Positions 1 through 9,354 of a stretch of 64,000 nt of DNA are shown here, in pieces (positions within the stretch are counted from its first letter, which is position 1; each line of letters begins with the position of its first letter). The stretch comes from Hephaestia caeni (GTDB taxonomy: Bacteria > Pseudomonadota > Alphaproteobacteria > Sphingomonadales > Sphingomonadaceae): the NCBI RefSeq assembly GCF_003550065.1, contig NZ_QXDC01000004.1, positions 62,001 through 126,000 of the forward strand, given 5' to 3'. A program made the position numbers and the translations under genes. The notes below the pieces were generated by a model, which worked only from the letters and a program-made list of their open reading frames with translations, did not search any database and was not told the origin of the DNA.

Positions 1-933
1 CGCGAGAAATTTGGCACGACGATCGGCGCGCAGCGCGGCGGCGTCGAGCCCGTCGAGTTCGCCGAGCGCGCCCGCGATCGCATCACCCAGCTCGGCGATC
101 GCCGCCGAAGGCTCGCGATGCGCGCCGCCGAGCGGTTCGGGCACGATGCCGTCGATCACGCCCAGGCTCTTAAGATCCTGCGCGGTCACCTTCATCGCCT
201 CGGCAGCCTCGGCCGCCTTGTCGCCGGTGCGCCACAGGATCGAGGCGCAGCCTTCGGGCGAGATCACCGAATAGACGGCGTGTTCGAACATCAGCACGCG
301 ATTGCCCGTCGCCAGCGCGATCGCGCCGCCCGAACCGCCCTCGCCGAGGATCGACGCGACCATCGGCACGCCCAGCGCCAGGCATTGTTCGGTCGCGCGC
401 GCAATCGCCTCGGCCTGCCCGCGCTCCTCGGCCTGGACGCCGGGGAAGGCGCCCGACGTATCGACCAGCGTCACCACCGGCAGGCCGAACCGGTCGGCAA
501 GCTGCATCAGCCGGATCGCCTTGCGATAGCCCTCGGGCTTGCCCATGCCGAAATTGTGGCGGAGCCGGCTCGCGGTGTCGTCGCCCTTCTCGTGGCCAAG
601 CACCATCACCTTGCGGCCGCGGAAGGTCGCGAAACCGCCGAGGATCGCCTGATCGTCGCCAAAGGCGCGATCGCCCGCCAGCGGCAAGAAATCGTCGAAC
701 AGCCCCTCGACATAATGTTTGAAGTGCGGCCGATCGGGATGCCGCGCGACCTGCGTCTTTTGCCACGGCGTCAGCTTGGCATAGGTGTCGCGCAGCAGCT
801 TGTCGGATTTGGCCTGGAGCCGTGCCACGTCGGCGCTGATATCCAGCGCGCCGTCGCTCGCGGTCTCACGCAGTTCGTCAATCCGGCCCTGAAGCTCGGC
901 GATCGGTTTCTCGAAGTCGAGGAAGCTTGCCAT
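1..933 (-). CDS. accA: Acetyl-CoA carboxylase carboxyltransferase subunit alpha (3' end cut by window edge)
   Basis: AccA is half of the carboxyltransferase that moves CO2 from carboxybiotin to acetyl-CoA, giving malonyl-CoA for fatty acid synthesis. It works in the cytoplasm with AccD. The frame opens with ATG at 933 ([14 protein letters not shown]) and 311 codons are in the window. The family is about 313-320 residues long, so only the last few residues are lost at the left edge. Visible family signatures are the stretch around [16 protein letters not shown], the [18 protein letters not shown] segment, and the glycine-rich oxyanion segment [17 protein letters not shown]. It starts 13 nt after the stop of xerD on the same strand, so the two are probably cotranscribed. 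Confidence 0.96.
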   Translation of the reverse strand, partial: MASFLDFEKPIAELQGRIDELRETASDGALDISADVARLQAKSDKLLRDTYAKLTPWQKTQVARHPDRPHFKHYVEGLFDDFLPLAGDRAFGDDQAILGGFATFRGRKVMVLGHEKGDDTASRLRHNFGMGKPEGYRKAIRLMQLADRFGLPVVTLVDTSGAFPGVQAEERGQAEAIARATEQCLALGVPMVASILGEGGSGGAIALATGNRVLMFEHAVYSVISPEGCASILWRTGDKAAEAAEAMKVTAQDLKSLGVIDGIVPEPLGGAHREPSAAIAELGDAIAGALGELDGLDAAALRADRRAKFLA

Positions 934-946
934 CAGGAGCGTTCGG

Positions 947-1852
947 TTAAGCGTGCCGCCGCTCTACGTCAACGAGCGGGTGGCGCTGGTTGACCAGTTC
1001 GACCAGCCGGCGGGCATCGACATGGGTGTAGATTTCGGTGGTCGCGATGTCGGCATGGCCGAGCATCGATTGTAGCGCGCGCAGGTCCGCCCCGCCTTCG
1101 AGCAGGTGGGTGGCGAAGGCGTGGCGCAACACATGCGGGCTGACGCGATCAGGCGGCACCCCCGCCTCGGCGGCGAGCGCCTTGATCAGTTGATAGAGCC
1201 GGACGCGCGACAAATGCCCCTTGCCCGAGGGAAAGAGCCACAATCGCCCGGCCGCGACATGATCGCGCCACGCGCCGACCGCGGCGCGCGCGCGATCGGA
1301 GATCGGCACCATCCGCTCGCGCCCGCCCTTGCCTTTCAGGATCAGGAACGGCCGATCGGGCGCGACCGCGTTCCTCGGCAGCGACACCAGTTCGCTCGCG
1401 CGCAGCCCCGATCCGTAGAGCAATTCGACCAGCGCCGAGAGCCGGAGGTCGTTGGGATCGGCCGGATCGCGCGCCAGCCGCGCTTCCACGCCCGCGAACA
1501 GCCGATCGACATCGGCGTGCGACAGCGTCTTGGGCAGCGCCCGCGCGGTGCCGGGCCGGGGCAGCGCCGCCCCCGGATCGTCGCCGCGCAGCCCTTCATC
1601 GGCAAGAAAGGCGTAGAAACGCCGCAGCGCCGCCGCCTTGCGCGCCACCGTCGATCGCGCCAGCGTCGCCCAGCCGTCGCCCAATCGCGCCAGATCGACT
1701 TCCGAAGCCTCGACCAATCCGCCGTCGAGCGCCACCGAGGCAAGATCGAGGTCGCTGCGATAGGCGGCGATCGTGTTGGCGGCAGCGCCGGCCTCGGCGG
1801 CCATCATTTCGAGGAAGCGCTCGATCAGCGCGCGATCCCCCCCGCCGGTCAC
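947..1852 (-). CDS. xerD: Tyrosine recombinase XerD
   Basis: This site-specific recombinase acts with XerC at dif to resolve chromosome dimers. The 301-residue length is normal. An N-terminal core-binding (SAM-like) domain covers about residues 5-90 and the catalytic domain about 110-295. The catalytic set is complete: Arg151 (GSGLRASEL), Lys175, His240 and Arg243 ([11 protein letters not shown]), His266 (LGHADI) and the nucleophile Tyr275 (EIYTHV). The start is GTG, sharing GTGA with the stop of the upstream gene, which indicates translational coupling. XerC and XerD are hard to separate by eye. XerD is favoured by the C-terminal sequence and by the accA neighbour common in sphingomonads. 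Confidence 0.9.
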   Translation of the reverse strand: MTGGGDRALIERFLEMMAAEAGAAANTIAAYRSDLDLASVALDGGLVEASEVDLARLGDGWATLARSTVARKAAALRRFYAFLADEGLRGDDPGAALPRPGTARALPKTLSHADVDRLFAGVEARLARDPADPNDLRLSALVELLYGSGLRASELVSLPRNAVAPDRPFLILKGKGGRERMVPISDRARAAVGAWRDHVAAGRLWLFPSGKGHLSRVRLYQLIKALAAEAGVPPDRVSPHVLRHAFATHLLEGGADLRALQSMLGHADIATTEIYTHVDARRLVELVNQRHPLVDVERRHA

Positions 1853-3669
1853 ACCCGGCCGACCGCCTCGGCCGCGATCATCCGCGCATAGCCTTCGAGC
1901 CCCGTCGCGCGGAGCGCTGCGACGATGTGATACAGGTTCTCGGGCGGCACGGCGCGCCAGTCGCTGCCCTGCATGCCGACAGCGGCCAGCAGCATCACCG
2001 TCGCGGGCTGGTTCTGCGCCGCTGCGCGGTCGATCGCTTTGGTCCAGGAATTGATCGCGCCGATCCTCAGATCGAGTTCCTTCGCCGCGCGTTCGGCATC
2101 GTCGGCCGACATCCGCCCCAGCCCGGCGGCCCCCGCGAGGAACAGCCGCGATCGCGTGAAATTCGCGTCGTCACGATCATGGACCGCATCGACATCGCCA
2201 TAGCTGATCCGCGCGCGCGACGACGGATCGGCGAGCGCGAGCATCGCCCACGCAGGCTCTCCGCGCACAACGTGCGGCTGCCAGCGCAGCGCCGCGCGAT
2301 CGAAGCCCGCCGTCAGCATCGAGGCGACGATCGTATCGGCCTCGGCGGTCTTGTCGGCGGGGGCGACGCGCGCCGCGGCGCGCGCGGTCATCACCAGCCG
2401 GCCATAGCGATCCAACGGATCGTCGCCCGCATCCCAGAGTGCGCGCAACGCCGACAGGCGATCGTCGCGATCCTGATCGACATAGGCGCTGCGCAGATCG
2501 CTGGCGACCGCGGCGGCGGCCGATCCGCTATCCTCGCCGGCGGCGATATCGCCGAACAGATCGACCAGCGCGACGTTCGAGAGCACGCCGCGCGCCGCCG
2601 CCCGCTGCGCCGGCACTGCCCGTTCGGTCGCGCTCAGCATCGGCGATTGCGCGCGCCAGCCGGTCACCCAGGGCGCGACCGTGGCGTAGAGCTTGTCGGG
2701 AATCTCGACCCCGGTCGCCATCGCCAGCCCGTAACGCCACGCGGTAAGTTGATCGACGCCGGTCCATTCGATCGTCACCGCGCCCCGGCGCGAGGCGGCG
2801 CCGAGCACCTTTTCGGCCAGATGGAGGTCGATCCCGGTCGCAAGGCGCTGGCGCCGGACCGTGGCCAGCGCCGCATCCGCCTGTTCGGCATGGCCACCGA
2901 GCGCGGCGCACATCACGCGGGCGAGCGGCCAGCCGGCGGTATGATCGTCATAGCGATCCATGACGTCGCCGAGCGGGCACAGCCCCGCCGGATCGCCGGT
3001 CGCGAGCGCGGCCTGCATCGCCACCTGGAGCAGCTTAGGGGTGTAATTGCCGGTATCGACGTCCTGGATCAGCGAGCGCGCGACGACGGGCTCGCCCATC
3101 CTGATCAGCAGCCACGCGCGCTCGGCGGCGAAGTCGGCGCCGTTGACGTCACCCGGCGTATCGAGCCCCGAGGCGAGCATGCGACGCAGCCCGATATGCA
3201 GCCAGCGCGACGGCAGCGGCGTATCGAGCCGCCGCATCAACGCTTCGAGGAAGCGCCCGTCGGCATCGCCGAACGCATCGGCGCGCAGCCCGTCACCCTC
3301 CCGGGCCGAGCCCACGCGCGCAAGCGAATGGCGCGCGAATGCGGGCAGCGTATAGCGCGCGAGCACCGACGCCTGATCGGGCGTCTCGGTGGGGCTGGGC
3401 GTCGGCGTTCCCGACGGTGATGGCGATGGCGACGCGGTGGCGCCGGGCCGTTCGAGATCGGGCAGCACCAGCCGCGGCGAGGGGCTGGCGCCCGGTCGCG
3501 GCGTCGCACGCGGGGTCGGCGTGGGGGTGGGGGCCGGCGTCGGCGCGGGATCGCCGAAACCGGGCGGCAGGATCGATTCGGGCGTCTCCTGGCTCAGCGC
3601 CGGGATCGACGCGCCCGCCAGCAGCAGCGCGACCGCGCCAAGCGCGACCTCAGCTCGCGAGATTCTCAA
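1849..3669 (-). CDS. Exported protein of unknown function with a Pro/Thr/Ser-rich linker
   Basis: I do not recognise a characterised family. The most credible start is TTG at 3669: it places a clean signal peptide at the N-terminus (MRISRAEVALGAVALLLAGA, with likely cleavage after ALS), whereas the longer open frame runs back over the upstream gene. The mature protein has a low-complexity segment of about 75 residues full of PTP/SPSP repeats, then about 480 mostly helical, alanine-rich residues that could be TPR- or Sel1-like hairpins, though no repeat consensus is obvious. The stop overlaps the xerD start (GTGA) and the start overlaps the small membrane gene upstream, so it sits mid-operon. 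Periplasmic or envelope location is inferred from the signal and linker. Confidence 0.75.
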   Translation of the reverse strand: MRISRAEVALGAVALLLAGASIPALSQETPESILPPGFGDPAPTPAPTPTPTPRATPRPGASPSPRLVLPDLERPGATASPSPSPSGTPTPSPTETPDQASVLARYTLPAFARHSLARVGSAREGDGLRADAFGDADGRFLEALMRRLDTPLPSRWLHIGLRRMLASGLDTPGDVNGADFAAERAWLLIRMGEPVVARSLIQDVDTGNYTPKLLQVAMQAALATGDPAGLCPLGDVMDRYDDHTAGWPLARVMCAALGGHAEQADAALATVRRQRLATGIDLHLAEKVLGAASRRGAVTIEWTGVDQLTAWRYGLAMATGVEIPDKLYATVAPWVTGWRAQSPMLSATERAVPAQRAAARGVLSNVALVDLFGDIAAGEDSGSAAAAVASDLRSAYVDQDRDDRLSALRALWDAGDDPLDRYGRLVMTARAAARVAPADKTAEADTIVASMLTAGFDRAALRWQPHVVRGEPAWAMLALADPSSRARISYGDVDAVHDRDDANFTRSRLFLAGAAGLGRMSADDAERAAKELDLRIGAINSWTKAIDRAAAQNQPATVMLLAAVGMQGSDWRAVPPENLYHIVAALRATGLEGYARMIAAEAVGRV

Positions 3670-3787
3670 GCGCCACGGCCTTTTCGACACGAACCGGGGT
3701 CTGCTCGGCGTCGCGACCGGCCAGAAAGAACAGCCCGCCAACAATGACGACCAGGATGAGCAGGAGAATCACAAGCGAACGAGACAT
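3650..3787 (-). CDS. Small single-span membrane protein (45 aa)
   Basis: This short frame starts at ATG 3787 (MSRSLVILLLILVVIVGGLF). It has one very hydrophobic helix (residues 5-23) followed by a charged tail of about 20 residues ending ENLAS. It overlaps the start of the next gene by about 20 nt, which points to a shared operon and coupled translation. A longer frame opening at 3886 is unlikely because the extra residues are basic, non-hydrophobic and run to the aroK start on the other strand. The function is unknown. The hydrophobic helix could act as a membrane anchor or signal anchor for the neighbouring exported protein. Confidence 0.7.
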   Translation of the reverse strand: MSRSLVILLLILVVIVGGLFFLAGRDAEQTPVRVEKAVALENLAS

Positions 3788-3885
3788 GGCAACCCTTGTA
3801 CCGACCAACACAGGACGAACCGAAAGAGACGGAGCGGAACGGCCTTTTGCCCGAGCGAGGGCCACGCTGTATAGCCCCGGCCGCA

Positions 3886-4425
3886 ATGTTGCAAAGCCGG
3901 TCCCGAAAACTAGCCTGGAAAGGCAAGCCGATCGTGCTCGTCGGATTGATGGGCGTGGGCAAGTCGACCGTGGGCAAACGCCTCGCGACCCGGCTCCGTC
4001 TCCCGTTCGTCGATGCCGACACAGAGATCGAAACCGCCGCGGGCATGTCGATTTCCGACATCTTCGACCGCTTCGGCGAGCCCTATTTCCGCGATGGCGA
4101 GCGGCGCGTGATCGCGCGGCTGGTCGACGGCACGCCCAAGGTGATCGCCACCGGGGGCGGCGCGTTCGTCAACGACGACACCCGCGCGCTGATCCTCGAA
4201 TCGGCGCTGGCGATCTGGCTCGACGCCGATGTCGAGGTGCTGGTCGATCGCGTCGCGCGCCGCGACACCCGCCCGCTGCTGCGCGATCAGAACCCGCGCG
4301 CGGTGCTCGAATCGCTCGCCGAGGCGCGCAATCCGCTCTATGCGCAGGCGCATATCCGCGTGCCCAGCCATCACGCGCCGCACGAAACCACCGTCAACGC
4401 GATCCTGGAAGCGCTCGACCAATGA
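3886..4425 (+). CDS. aroK: Shikimate kinase
   Basis: AroK phosphorylates shikimate at the 3-hydroxyl with ATP in the chorismate pathway. The protein has 179 residues, normal for the family. Visible motifs are the P-loop GLMGVGKST (residues 20-28), the shikimate-binding DADTEIE near residue 45, the GGG motif in ATGGGAFV, and the lid arginines in RRDTRPLL. Start ATG 3886 was chosen because upstream in-frame codons give a basic non-conserved extension. The stop overlaps the aroB start (ATGA), so the two shikimate pathway genes are coupled. It is divergent from the xerD/accA operon. Confidence 0.95.
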   Translation: MLQSRSRKLAWKGKPIVLVGLMGVGKSTVGKRLATRLRLPFVDADTEIETAAGMSISDIFDRFGEPYFRDGERRVIARLVDGTPKVIATGGGAFVNDDTRALILESALAIWLDADVEVLVDRVARRDTRPLLRDQNPRAVLESLAEARNPLYAQAHIRVPSHHAPHETTVNAILEALDQ

Positions 4426-5519
4426 CCATCCACGTCGCGCTCGGCGCGCGCAGCTACCCGATCCACATCGAGCGCGGGCTGCTCGGGCGCGCCGCCGATC
4501 ATCTGGTGCCGCTCGCACGCGGCCGGACGATGGCGATCGTCACTGACGAGAATGTGCGGCCGCATCTCGATACGCTCCAGGCGGCGCTGACGGCGGCCGG
4601 CGTGGCGAGCGAGGCGATCGTGCTCGCACCGGGTGAGGCCACCAAGAGCTGGGGTCAACTCGAGACGCTGACCGATCGGCTGCTCGACCTCGGCGTCGAG
4701 CGCAACGATCACGTCGTCGCGCTGGGCGGGGGCGTGATCGGCGATCTGGTGGGGTTCGCCTGCGCGATCCTCAAGCGCGGCTGTAACTTCGTGCAGGTGC
4801 CGACGACGCTGCTCGCGCAGGTCGATTCGTCGGTCGGCGGCAAGACCGCGATCAACGCGGCGGCAGGCAAGAATTTGATCGGCGCGTTCCATCAGCCGGC
4901 GATGGTGCTGATCGATCCTGACACGCTCGACACGCTGCCCCCGCGCGAGGCCCGCGCGGGCTATGCCGAGATCGTCAAATACGGGCTGATCGACGATCCC
5001 GAATTTTTCGCGTGGTGCGAGGCGAACGGCGCCGCGTTGCTCGCGGGCGATGCCGATGCCCGCATCCACGCCATCACGCATTCGGTGACCGCGAAGGCGC
5101 GCATCGTCGGCGAGGACGAGCATGAGACGCGCGGCCGCCGCGCATTGCTCAACCTCGGCCACACGTTCGGCCACGCGCTCGAGGCGGAAACCGGCTATTC
5201 GAGCCGCCTGCTCCACGGCGAGGCGGTGGCGGCGGGGATGGCGCTGGCCTTCGCCTTTTCCGCCGAACAAGGATTGTGCGCGGTCGAGGATGCCGCGCGG
5301 GTCGCGGCGCACCTGCGCGACGCCGGCCTGCCCGGCGGGCTTGCCGCAGCGGGCGTCGACGCCGATGGCGAAACGCTGGTCGCGCACATGCTCCACGACA
5401 AGAAGATGGACGCGGGCACGTTGCCCTTCCTGCTCGCGCGCGGGATCGGGCAGACCTATCTCGACCGCTCGGTCGATCTCGGGGCGGTCGCCGCTTTCCT
5501 GAACGCCGCGCGTGGCTGA
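4422..5519 (+). CDS. aroB: 3-dehydroquinate synthase
   Basis: AroB converts DAHP to 3-dehydroquinate, the second step of the shikimate pathway, using NAD and a divalent metal. The 365 residues match the family. The NAD-binding ALGGGVIGDLVGFA and the VPTTLLAQVDSSVGGKTAIN block are intact. The metal ligands are expected in the Glu of AGYAEIVKYG, the first His of LLNLGHTFGHALE and the His of RLLHGEAVAAGM, all present. It starts at the ATG that overlaps the aroK stop by 4 nt, and its end overlaps the next gene by 8 nt. Confidence 0.96.
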   Translation: MTIHVALGARSYPIHIERGLLGRAADHLVPLARGRTMAIVTDENVRPHLDTLQAALTAAGVASEAIVLAPGEATKSWGQLETLTDRLLDLGVERNDHVVALGGGVIGDLVGFACAILKRGCNFVQVPTTLLAQVDSSVGGKTAINAAAGKNLIGAFHQPAMVLIDPDTLDTLPPREARAGYAEIVKYGLIDDPEFFAWCEANGAALLAGDADARIHAITHSVTAKARIVGEDEHETRGRRALLNLGHTFGHALEAETGYSSRLLHGEAVAAGMALAFAFSAEQGLCAVEDAARVAAHLRDAGLPGGLAAAGVDADGETLVAHMLHDKKMDAGTLPFLLARGIGQTYLDRSVDLGAVAAFLNAARG

Positions 5520-7272
5520 TCCGGCGGGCGGCCGCCAGACGCCGCCCGAGTTCGCGGAAGCGCGTGCGCACGCCCGCACCGGCCGCAGTGGCGAGGCCGC
5601 CGACCGCTACCGCGCGTGCATCGCACGCCATCCCGGCTTCCTGCCTGCTTATGTCGAGCTTGCGCAGCTTCGCGCGCACGACGATCCAGCAGGGGCGCGG
5701 CGTCTGTTGATGACGGCGCTGACGCTGGCACACGATGCCCCCGCCGCACGATCGGCGATCGCGCGGATGCTCGCCGCGCTGATCGCGCCGCTGTCACCGG
5801 ATATCTATGACGCGGACCTGGAAGCACAGCTTGTCGCGTGCCTCGACGACCCCGCGCTCGATCCGCAGCCGCTCGCCCAAACCGCCGCCGAACTGCTCTT
5901 GCTCAAATATCCCGTCGTCGATGCCGAGGCGGCCGCCCACGATCCGCTTTGGCACGCGTTCCTTGCACGCTGCCGCAACACGCTGCCCGCGATGGAGCCC
6001 CGGATCGCCGCGTTGCGCCGGCACGTCCTCACGCACGACGACTCAAGGCTCGACCCCCTCGCCGCCGCGCTCGCGCTGGAGTGTTTCGCGAGCGGCTACG
6101 TTCTGCCCGTGACCCCGGAGGAAATCGAACTCCTGAACGAGTATTCCCGCGCAAGCGGGAATCCAGGAGTCCGGACGGCTCGCTCCGAGACCCTGGACTC
6201 CCGCTTGCGCGGGGTTGATGGCGGAGCATCTGCCTCGGCAACGCTCCGCCGCGCGATGGTTGCGCCGCTGATCGATCTCGATACGCCGCCGCCACCCCTC
6301 ACCTCTCCGCTCGTCGCCGCGCTCGTCAAACGCACGCTGACCGATCTCGCCGAGGAACGCGCGCTCGCCGCGGCACTACCCAGCGTCGGCGCCACCAGCC
6401 GCTCCGCCTCGCAGCACGTGCGCGCGCAATACGAATCGCACCCCTATCCGCGCTGGCAGACCCCGCCCACGCCGCGCCCGGCCGATCTCCGCGCACTCAT
6501 CGAGCGTTTGCCGGGGATCAACCACGCCGCGCTACCCCCTGCCCCGCTTGCGACGCTGATCGCGGGATGCGGCACTGGATACGAGGCGATCGATCTCGCG
6601 CGCACCGATCCGAGTCTCGCGATCACCGCGATCGACCTCAGCCGCGCCAGCCTCGCGTTCGCGCAGCGCAATGCGGCCGAGCTGGGGCTCGGCGCGATCG
6701 CCTTCGTCCAGGGCGACCTGCTCGACCTCGGCGCGGAGCGCTTCGATCTCATCACCGCGACCGGTGTGCTCCACCACCTCGCCGATCCGCTCGAAGGGCT
6801 ACGCACGCTCACGGCCGTGCTGGCGCCCGGTGGGGTGATGCGGATCGCACTCTACAGCCGCCGCGCCCGCGCGCTGGTGCGCGAGGCGCACGCGCTGATT
6901 ACCGCGCGCGGCTGGCAGGGCGACGACGGCATCCGGGCACTGCGCGCGCATATCCTTGCGCTCGCGCCCGAGGCGCCGCTCGCGCGGCTCACCGAAAGCG
7001 ACGATTTCTGGAGCCTGAGCGGGTGCCGCGACCTGCTGTTCCATGTCCTCGAACACCAGTTCGACGTGCCGGAAATCACGCGGATGATCGATACAGCGGG
7101 TCTGAAATGGATAGGGATCGATGCCTCGCCCGAGGCGCAGCACCTGTTCCGCGCGCGCTTCGGTGACACCTCGCCGCTCGATCCGCAAAAATGGGACTCG
7201 CTGGAGGCCGATCACCCCGCGCTGTTCGCCGGCATGGTCCCGCTCTGGTGCCAGAAGCCGGTCAGCCCCTGA
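5512..7272 (+). CDS. TPR-domain class I SAM-dependent methyltransferase
   Basis: The 586-residue protein has two parts. About residues 10-70 look like a TPR hairpin pair (AEARAHARTGRSGEAADRY), followed by a helical middle. From about residue 300, after a HVRAQYESHPYPRW motif, comes a Rossmann methyltransferase domain: motif I LIAGCGTGYEAI, an acidic AITAIDLS strand end, and FDLITATGVLHHLADP. The methyl acceptor cannot be read from sequence; HPYPRW-type proteins are common uncharacterised sphingomonad and Caulobacter methyltransferases. The start is GTG 5512, overlapping aroB by 8 nt. Residues about 209-238 (NEYSRASGNP ... LDSRLRGVDGG) are a translated palindromic repeat inserted in frame, so the middle of this protein is unusual. 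Confidence 0.85.
   Translation: MADPAGGRQTPPEFAEARAHARTGRSGEAADRYRACIARHPGFLPAYVELAQLRAHDDPAGARRLLMTALTLAHDAPAARSAIARMLAALIAPLSPDIYDADLEAQLVACLDDPALDPQPLAQTAAELLLLKYPVVDAEAAAHDPLWHAFLARCRNTLPAMEPRIAALRRHVLTHDDSRLDPLAAALALECFASGYVLPVTPEEIELLNEYSRASGNPGVRTARSETLDSRLRGVDGGASASATLRRAMVAPLIDLDTPPPPLTSPLVAALVKRTLTDLAEERALAAALPSVGATSRSASQHVRAQYESHPYPRWQTPPTPRPADLRALIERLPGINHAALPPAPLATLIAGCGTGYEAIDLARTDPSLAITAIDLSRASLAFAQRNAAELGLGAIAFVQGDLLDLGAERFDLITATGVLHHLADPLEGLRTLTAVLAPGGVMRIALYSRRARALVREAHALITARGWQGDDGIRALRAHILALAPEAPLARLTESDDFWSLSGCRDLLFHVLEHQFDVPEITRMIDTAGLKWIGIDASPEAQHLFRARFGDTSPLDPQKWDSLEADHPALFAGMVPLWCQKPVSP
6143..6215. repeat. REP-like palindromic repeat inserted inside a coding region
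   Basis: Two arms form a long imperfect inverted repeat: the left arm at 6143-6168 contains CCCGCGCAAGCGGGA followed by TCCAGG, and the right arm at 6190-6215 contains its reverse complement CCTGGA then CTCCCGCTTGCGCGGG. The left arm itself contains a smaller hairpin (CCCGC/GCGGG). The pattern that translates to SRASGNP and DSRLRG is a widespread bacterial extragenic repeat type; here it lies in an open reading frame and keeps frame and stop-free reading. No second copy was seen in this window. Confidence 0.75.
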
Positions 7273-7594
7273 TCGCGGTATAAGCGAGCCACAGCCAGCC
7301 CGCGATCAGCAGCACGCCGCCGATCGGCGTCACCGCGCCCAGCCAGCGCGGCAGCCCGAGCGCCATCAGATAGAGCGAGCCGGCGAACACCAGCCCCCCG
7401 GCGAGGAACAGCCACGCCGGCCCGCGCGCGCCGAGCTGGAGCGCGACCAGCGCCGCCACCGCGTGGATCAACTGATATTGCCCGCCGGTCTTGAGCCATT
7501 CGGCCGCCGCGCCGCTTGCGCCATGCGCGCCGAACGCCCCCGCGCCGACCGCGAGCGCACCGGCAAGCGCGGCGAGCAGCAGGATCATGTTCAT
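7262..7594 (-). CDS. DUF423 (YgdD/TMEM256-like) membrane protein
   Basis: This is a 110-residue, four-helix inner membrane protein. The N-terminal stretch with GAGAFGAHG, then GGQYQLIHAVAAL and the central FLAGGLVFAGSLYLM block, are typical of the DUF423 family, whose function is unknown. Start ATG 7594 is preferred over an upstream TTG, because it has GGAG 7 nt upstream and overlaps the stop of the Kef antiporter gene by ATGA. Its 3' end overlaps the convergent methyltransferase gene by 11 nt. Confidence 0.85.
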   Translation of the reverse strand: MNMILLLAALAGALAVGAGAFGAHGASGAAAEWLKTGGQYQLIHAVAALVALQLGARGPAWLFLAGGLVFAGSLYLMALGLPRWLGAVTPIGGVLLIAGWLWLAYTAIRG

Positions 7595-9354
7595 CCGCAA
7601 TCTCCATCGGCCATCGTGGCCTGCGTCGCCATCCGTTCGGCGGCGGCGTGCATGTCGCCGGTCTCGATCTGGCGCGTCAACCGTTCGCCGTCGCGCTCGC
7701 GATAATCGGCCTCGGCATTGTCGATCGCCGCGTCGTCGAGCCCGAGTTGGTCGAGCGCGAGCCGCCCCATGCAGATCGCCGATTCGTACACCTCGCGCAC
7801 GCTCGCGGCGATCGGCGCGCCCTTCAGCTTGATCAGCGCGCGGCGATCATAGGTGCGCATCAGGATCCGCGCTTCGGGAAATGCCTTGTGGATCGCGTGC
7901 ACCTGACCGGCATCGAGCGCATCGCCGTCGAGGCAGAAGGCGAGCAGTTCGGCTTCCCCGGCGCCCGCCTGCCGCAGCAGATCGATCCGCGTGCCGTCGC
8001 CATAATAGACCTTGGCGCCGAAACTCCCCGCCACCTCGATCATCTCGACATCCTGATCGATCAGCGTCACCGCGATATTCTGCCCGATCAGCATCTGCGC
8101 GACAGTCTGGCCGAACCGGCCGTACCCGATCACGATCGCATTGGCGCCGTCCTGATTGGGGGTCTCGAACCCGTCGCCGGTGCGCTCGGGCTCGGTGCGC
8201 AGCCGCGCGGTCGCCATCATCAGGAACGGCGTCGTCGCCATCGACAGCGTCACCACCGCGCCGAACAGGCTCGCCGCCTCGGGCGCGATCAGATACGCGC
8301 CCTGCGCCTGCGCGAACAGCACGAAGCCGAACTCGCCGCCCTGGCTGAGCAGCAACCCGAACGCGAGCGCCTGGCGCCACCCCAGCCGGAAGGCGAGGCC
8401 GAGCCCGAAGATGATCGCCGCCTTGGCCGCGATCAGCGCCGCCGCCATCGATACGACGAACAGCGGCCGTTCGGCGATCGCGGTCAGGTTGAGCATCATC
8501 CCGATCGACAGGAAGAACAGCCCGAGCAGGATCGATCGGAACGGCTCGACATCGGCTTCCAGCTCGTGCCGATACGGGCTGTCGGCGAGCATCACCCCCG
8601 CGACAAACGCGCCGAGCGCGGTCGACAGCCCCAGCGCCTCCATCACCGCCGCGCTCGCGATCACGGTGAACAGCGCGGCGAAGATGAACATCTCGCGCTC
8701 GCCGAGATTGCCGATCAGCATGAACAGCGGGCGCAGCAGGAACCGCCCCGCAAGCACCAGCCCGGTGACCGCGAGCACGGTGTAGAGCGCGAGCTGCCAG
8801 CCCGGCGGCCCCATCTGATCGGCGGGGTTGCGCGACAGCGCGGCGATGATCGTGATCAGCGGCACGATCGACAGATCCTGGAACAGCAGGATCGAAAAGG
8901 CGCGCTCGCCGAACGGGGTGCGCAGCCGGCCCGCCGATTGCAGCATCGGCAGCACCTGCGCGGTCGACGACAGCGCCAGCGGCAGCCCGAGCGCGATCGA
9001 CGCGGCGAGCGAGAAGCCGGTGAAGAAGAACACCACCCCGGTCAGCGCGAGCCCGCACAACACCACCTGCAACGTGCCGAGCCCGAAGATGTCGCGGCGC
9101 ATCCGCCACAACCGCGACGGGCTGAGTTCGAGCCCGACGATGAACAGCAGCAGCGTGATGCCGAGTTCGGCGATCCCCATTTTCGATTCGGCGCCGCCGA
9201 CCAGCCCGAGCACCTGCGGCCCGACGACCGCCCCCGCGACCAGGAAACCCAGCGTCGCGCCCAGCCCGAGCTTGCGGAACAGGAGCACGAAGCCGAGCGC
9301 GAAGCCGAGCAGCAGCACGCCGTCCCGCAGCAGCGAGGTGGCGTGCCCGTCCAT
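7591..9354 (-). CDS. Monovalent cation:proton antiporter of the KefB/KefC (CPA2) type
   Basis: The 587-residue protein has about 12 transmembrane helices (Na+/H+ exchanger domain, residues 5-390) followed by a cytoplasmic TrkA-N/RCK domain (about 410-530) with the nucleotide-binding GYGRFGQTVAQML motif and an acidic strand end (LIDQDVE). CPA2 family traits include ELGITLLLFIVGLELSP and the QDLSIVPL segment. Such proteins exchange K+ or Na+ for H+, and Kef members are gated by glutathione adducts. The sequence does not show which ion. The start codon overlaps the upstream stop (TGATG) and the stop overlaps the DUF423 start, placing it mid-operon. Confidence 0.88.
   Translation of the reverse strand: MDGHATSLLRDGVLLLGFALGFVLLFRKLGLGATLGFLVAGAVVGPQVLGLVGGAESKMGIAELGITLLLFIVGLELSPSRLWRMRRDIFGLGTLQVVLCGLALTGVVFFFTGFSLAASIALGLPLALSSTAQVLPMLQSAGRLRTPFGERAFSILLFQDLSIVPLITIIAALSRNPADQMGPPGWQLALYTVLAVTGLVLAGRFLLRPLFMLIGNLGEREMFIFAALFTVIASAAVMEALGLSTALGAFVAGVMLADSPYRHELEADVEPFRSILLGLFFLSIGMMLNLTAIAERPLFVVSMAAALIAAKAAIIFGLGLAFRLGWRQALAFGLLLSQGGEFGFVLFAQAQGAYLIAPEAASLFGAVVTLSMATTPFLMMATARLRTEPERTGDGFETPNQDGANAIVIGYGRFGQTVAQMLIGQNIAVTLIDQDVEMIEVAGSFGAKVYYGDGTRIDLLRQAGAGEAELLAFCLDGDALDAGQVHAIHKAFPEARILMRTYDRRALIKLKGAPIAASVREVYESAICMGRLALDQLGLDDAAIDNAEADYRERDGERLTRQIETGDMHAAAERMATQATMADGDCG

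Noticed and set aside
1927..3420. 497-codon open frame opposite the exported Pro-rich protein
   Set aside because: The minus-strand frame has a signal peptide, linker and tight overlaps with neighbours; the plus frame is Arg/His-rich shadow sequence.
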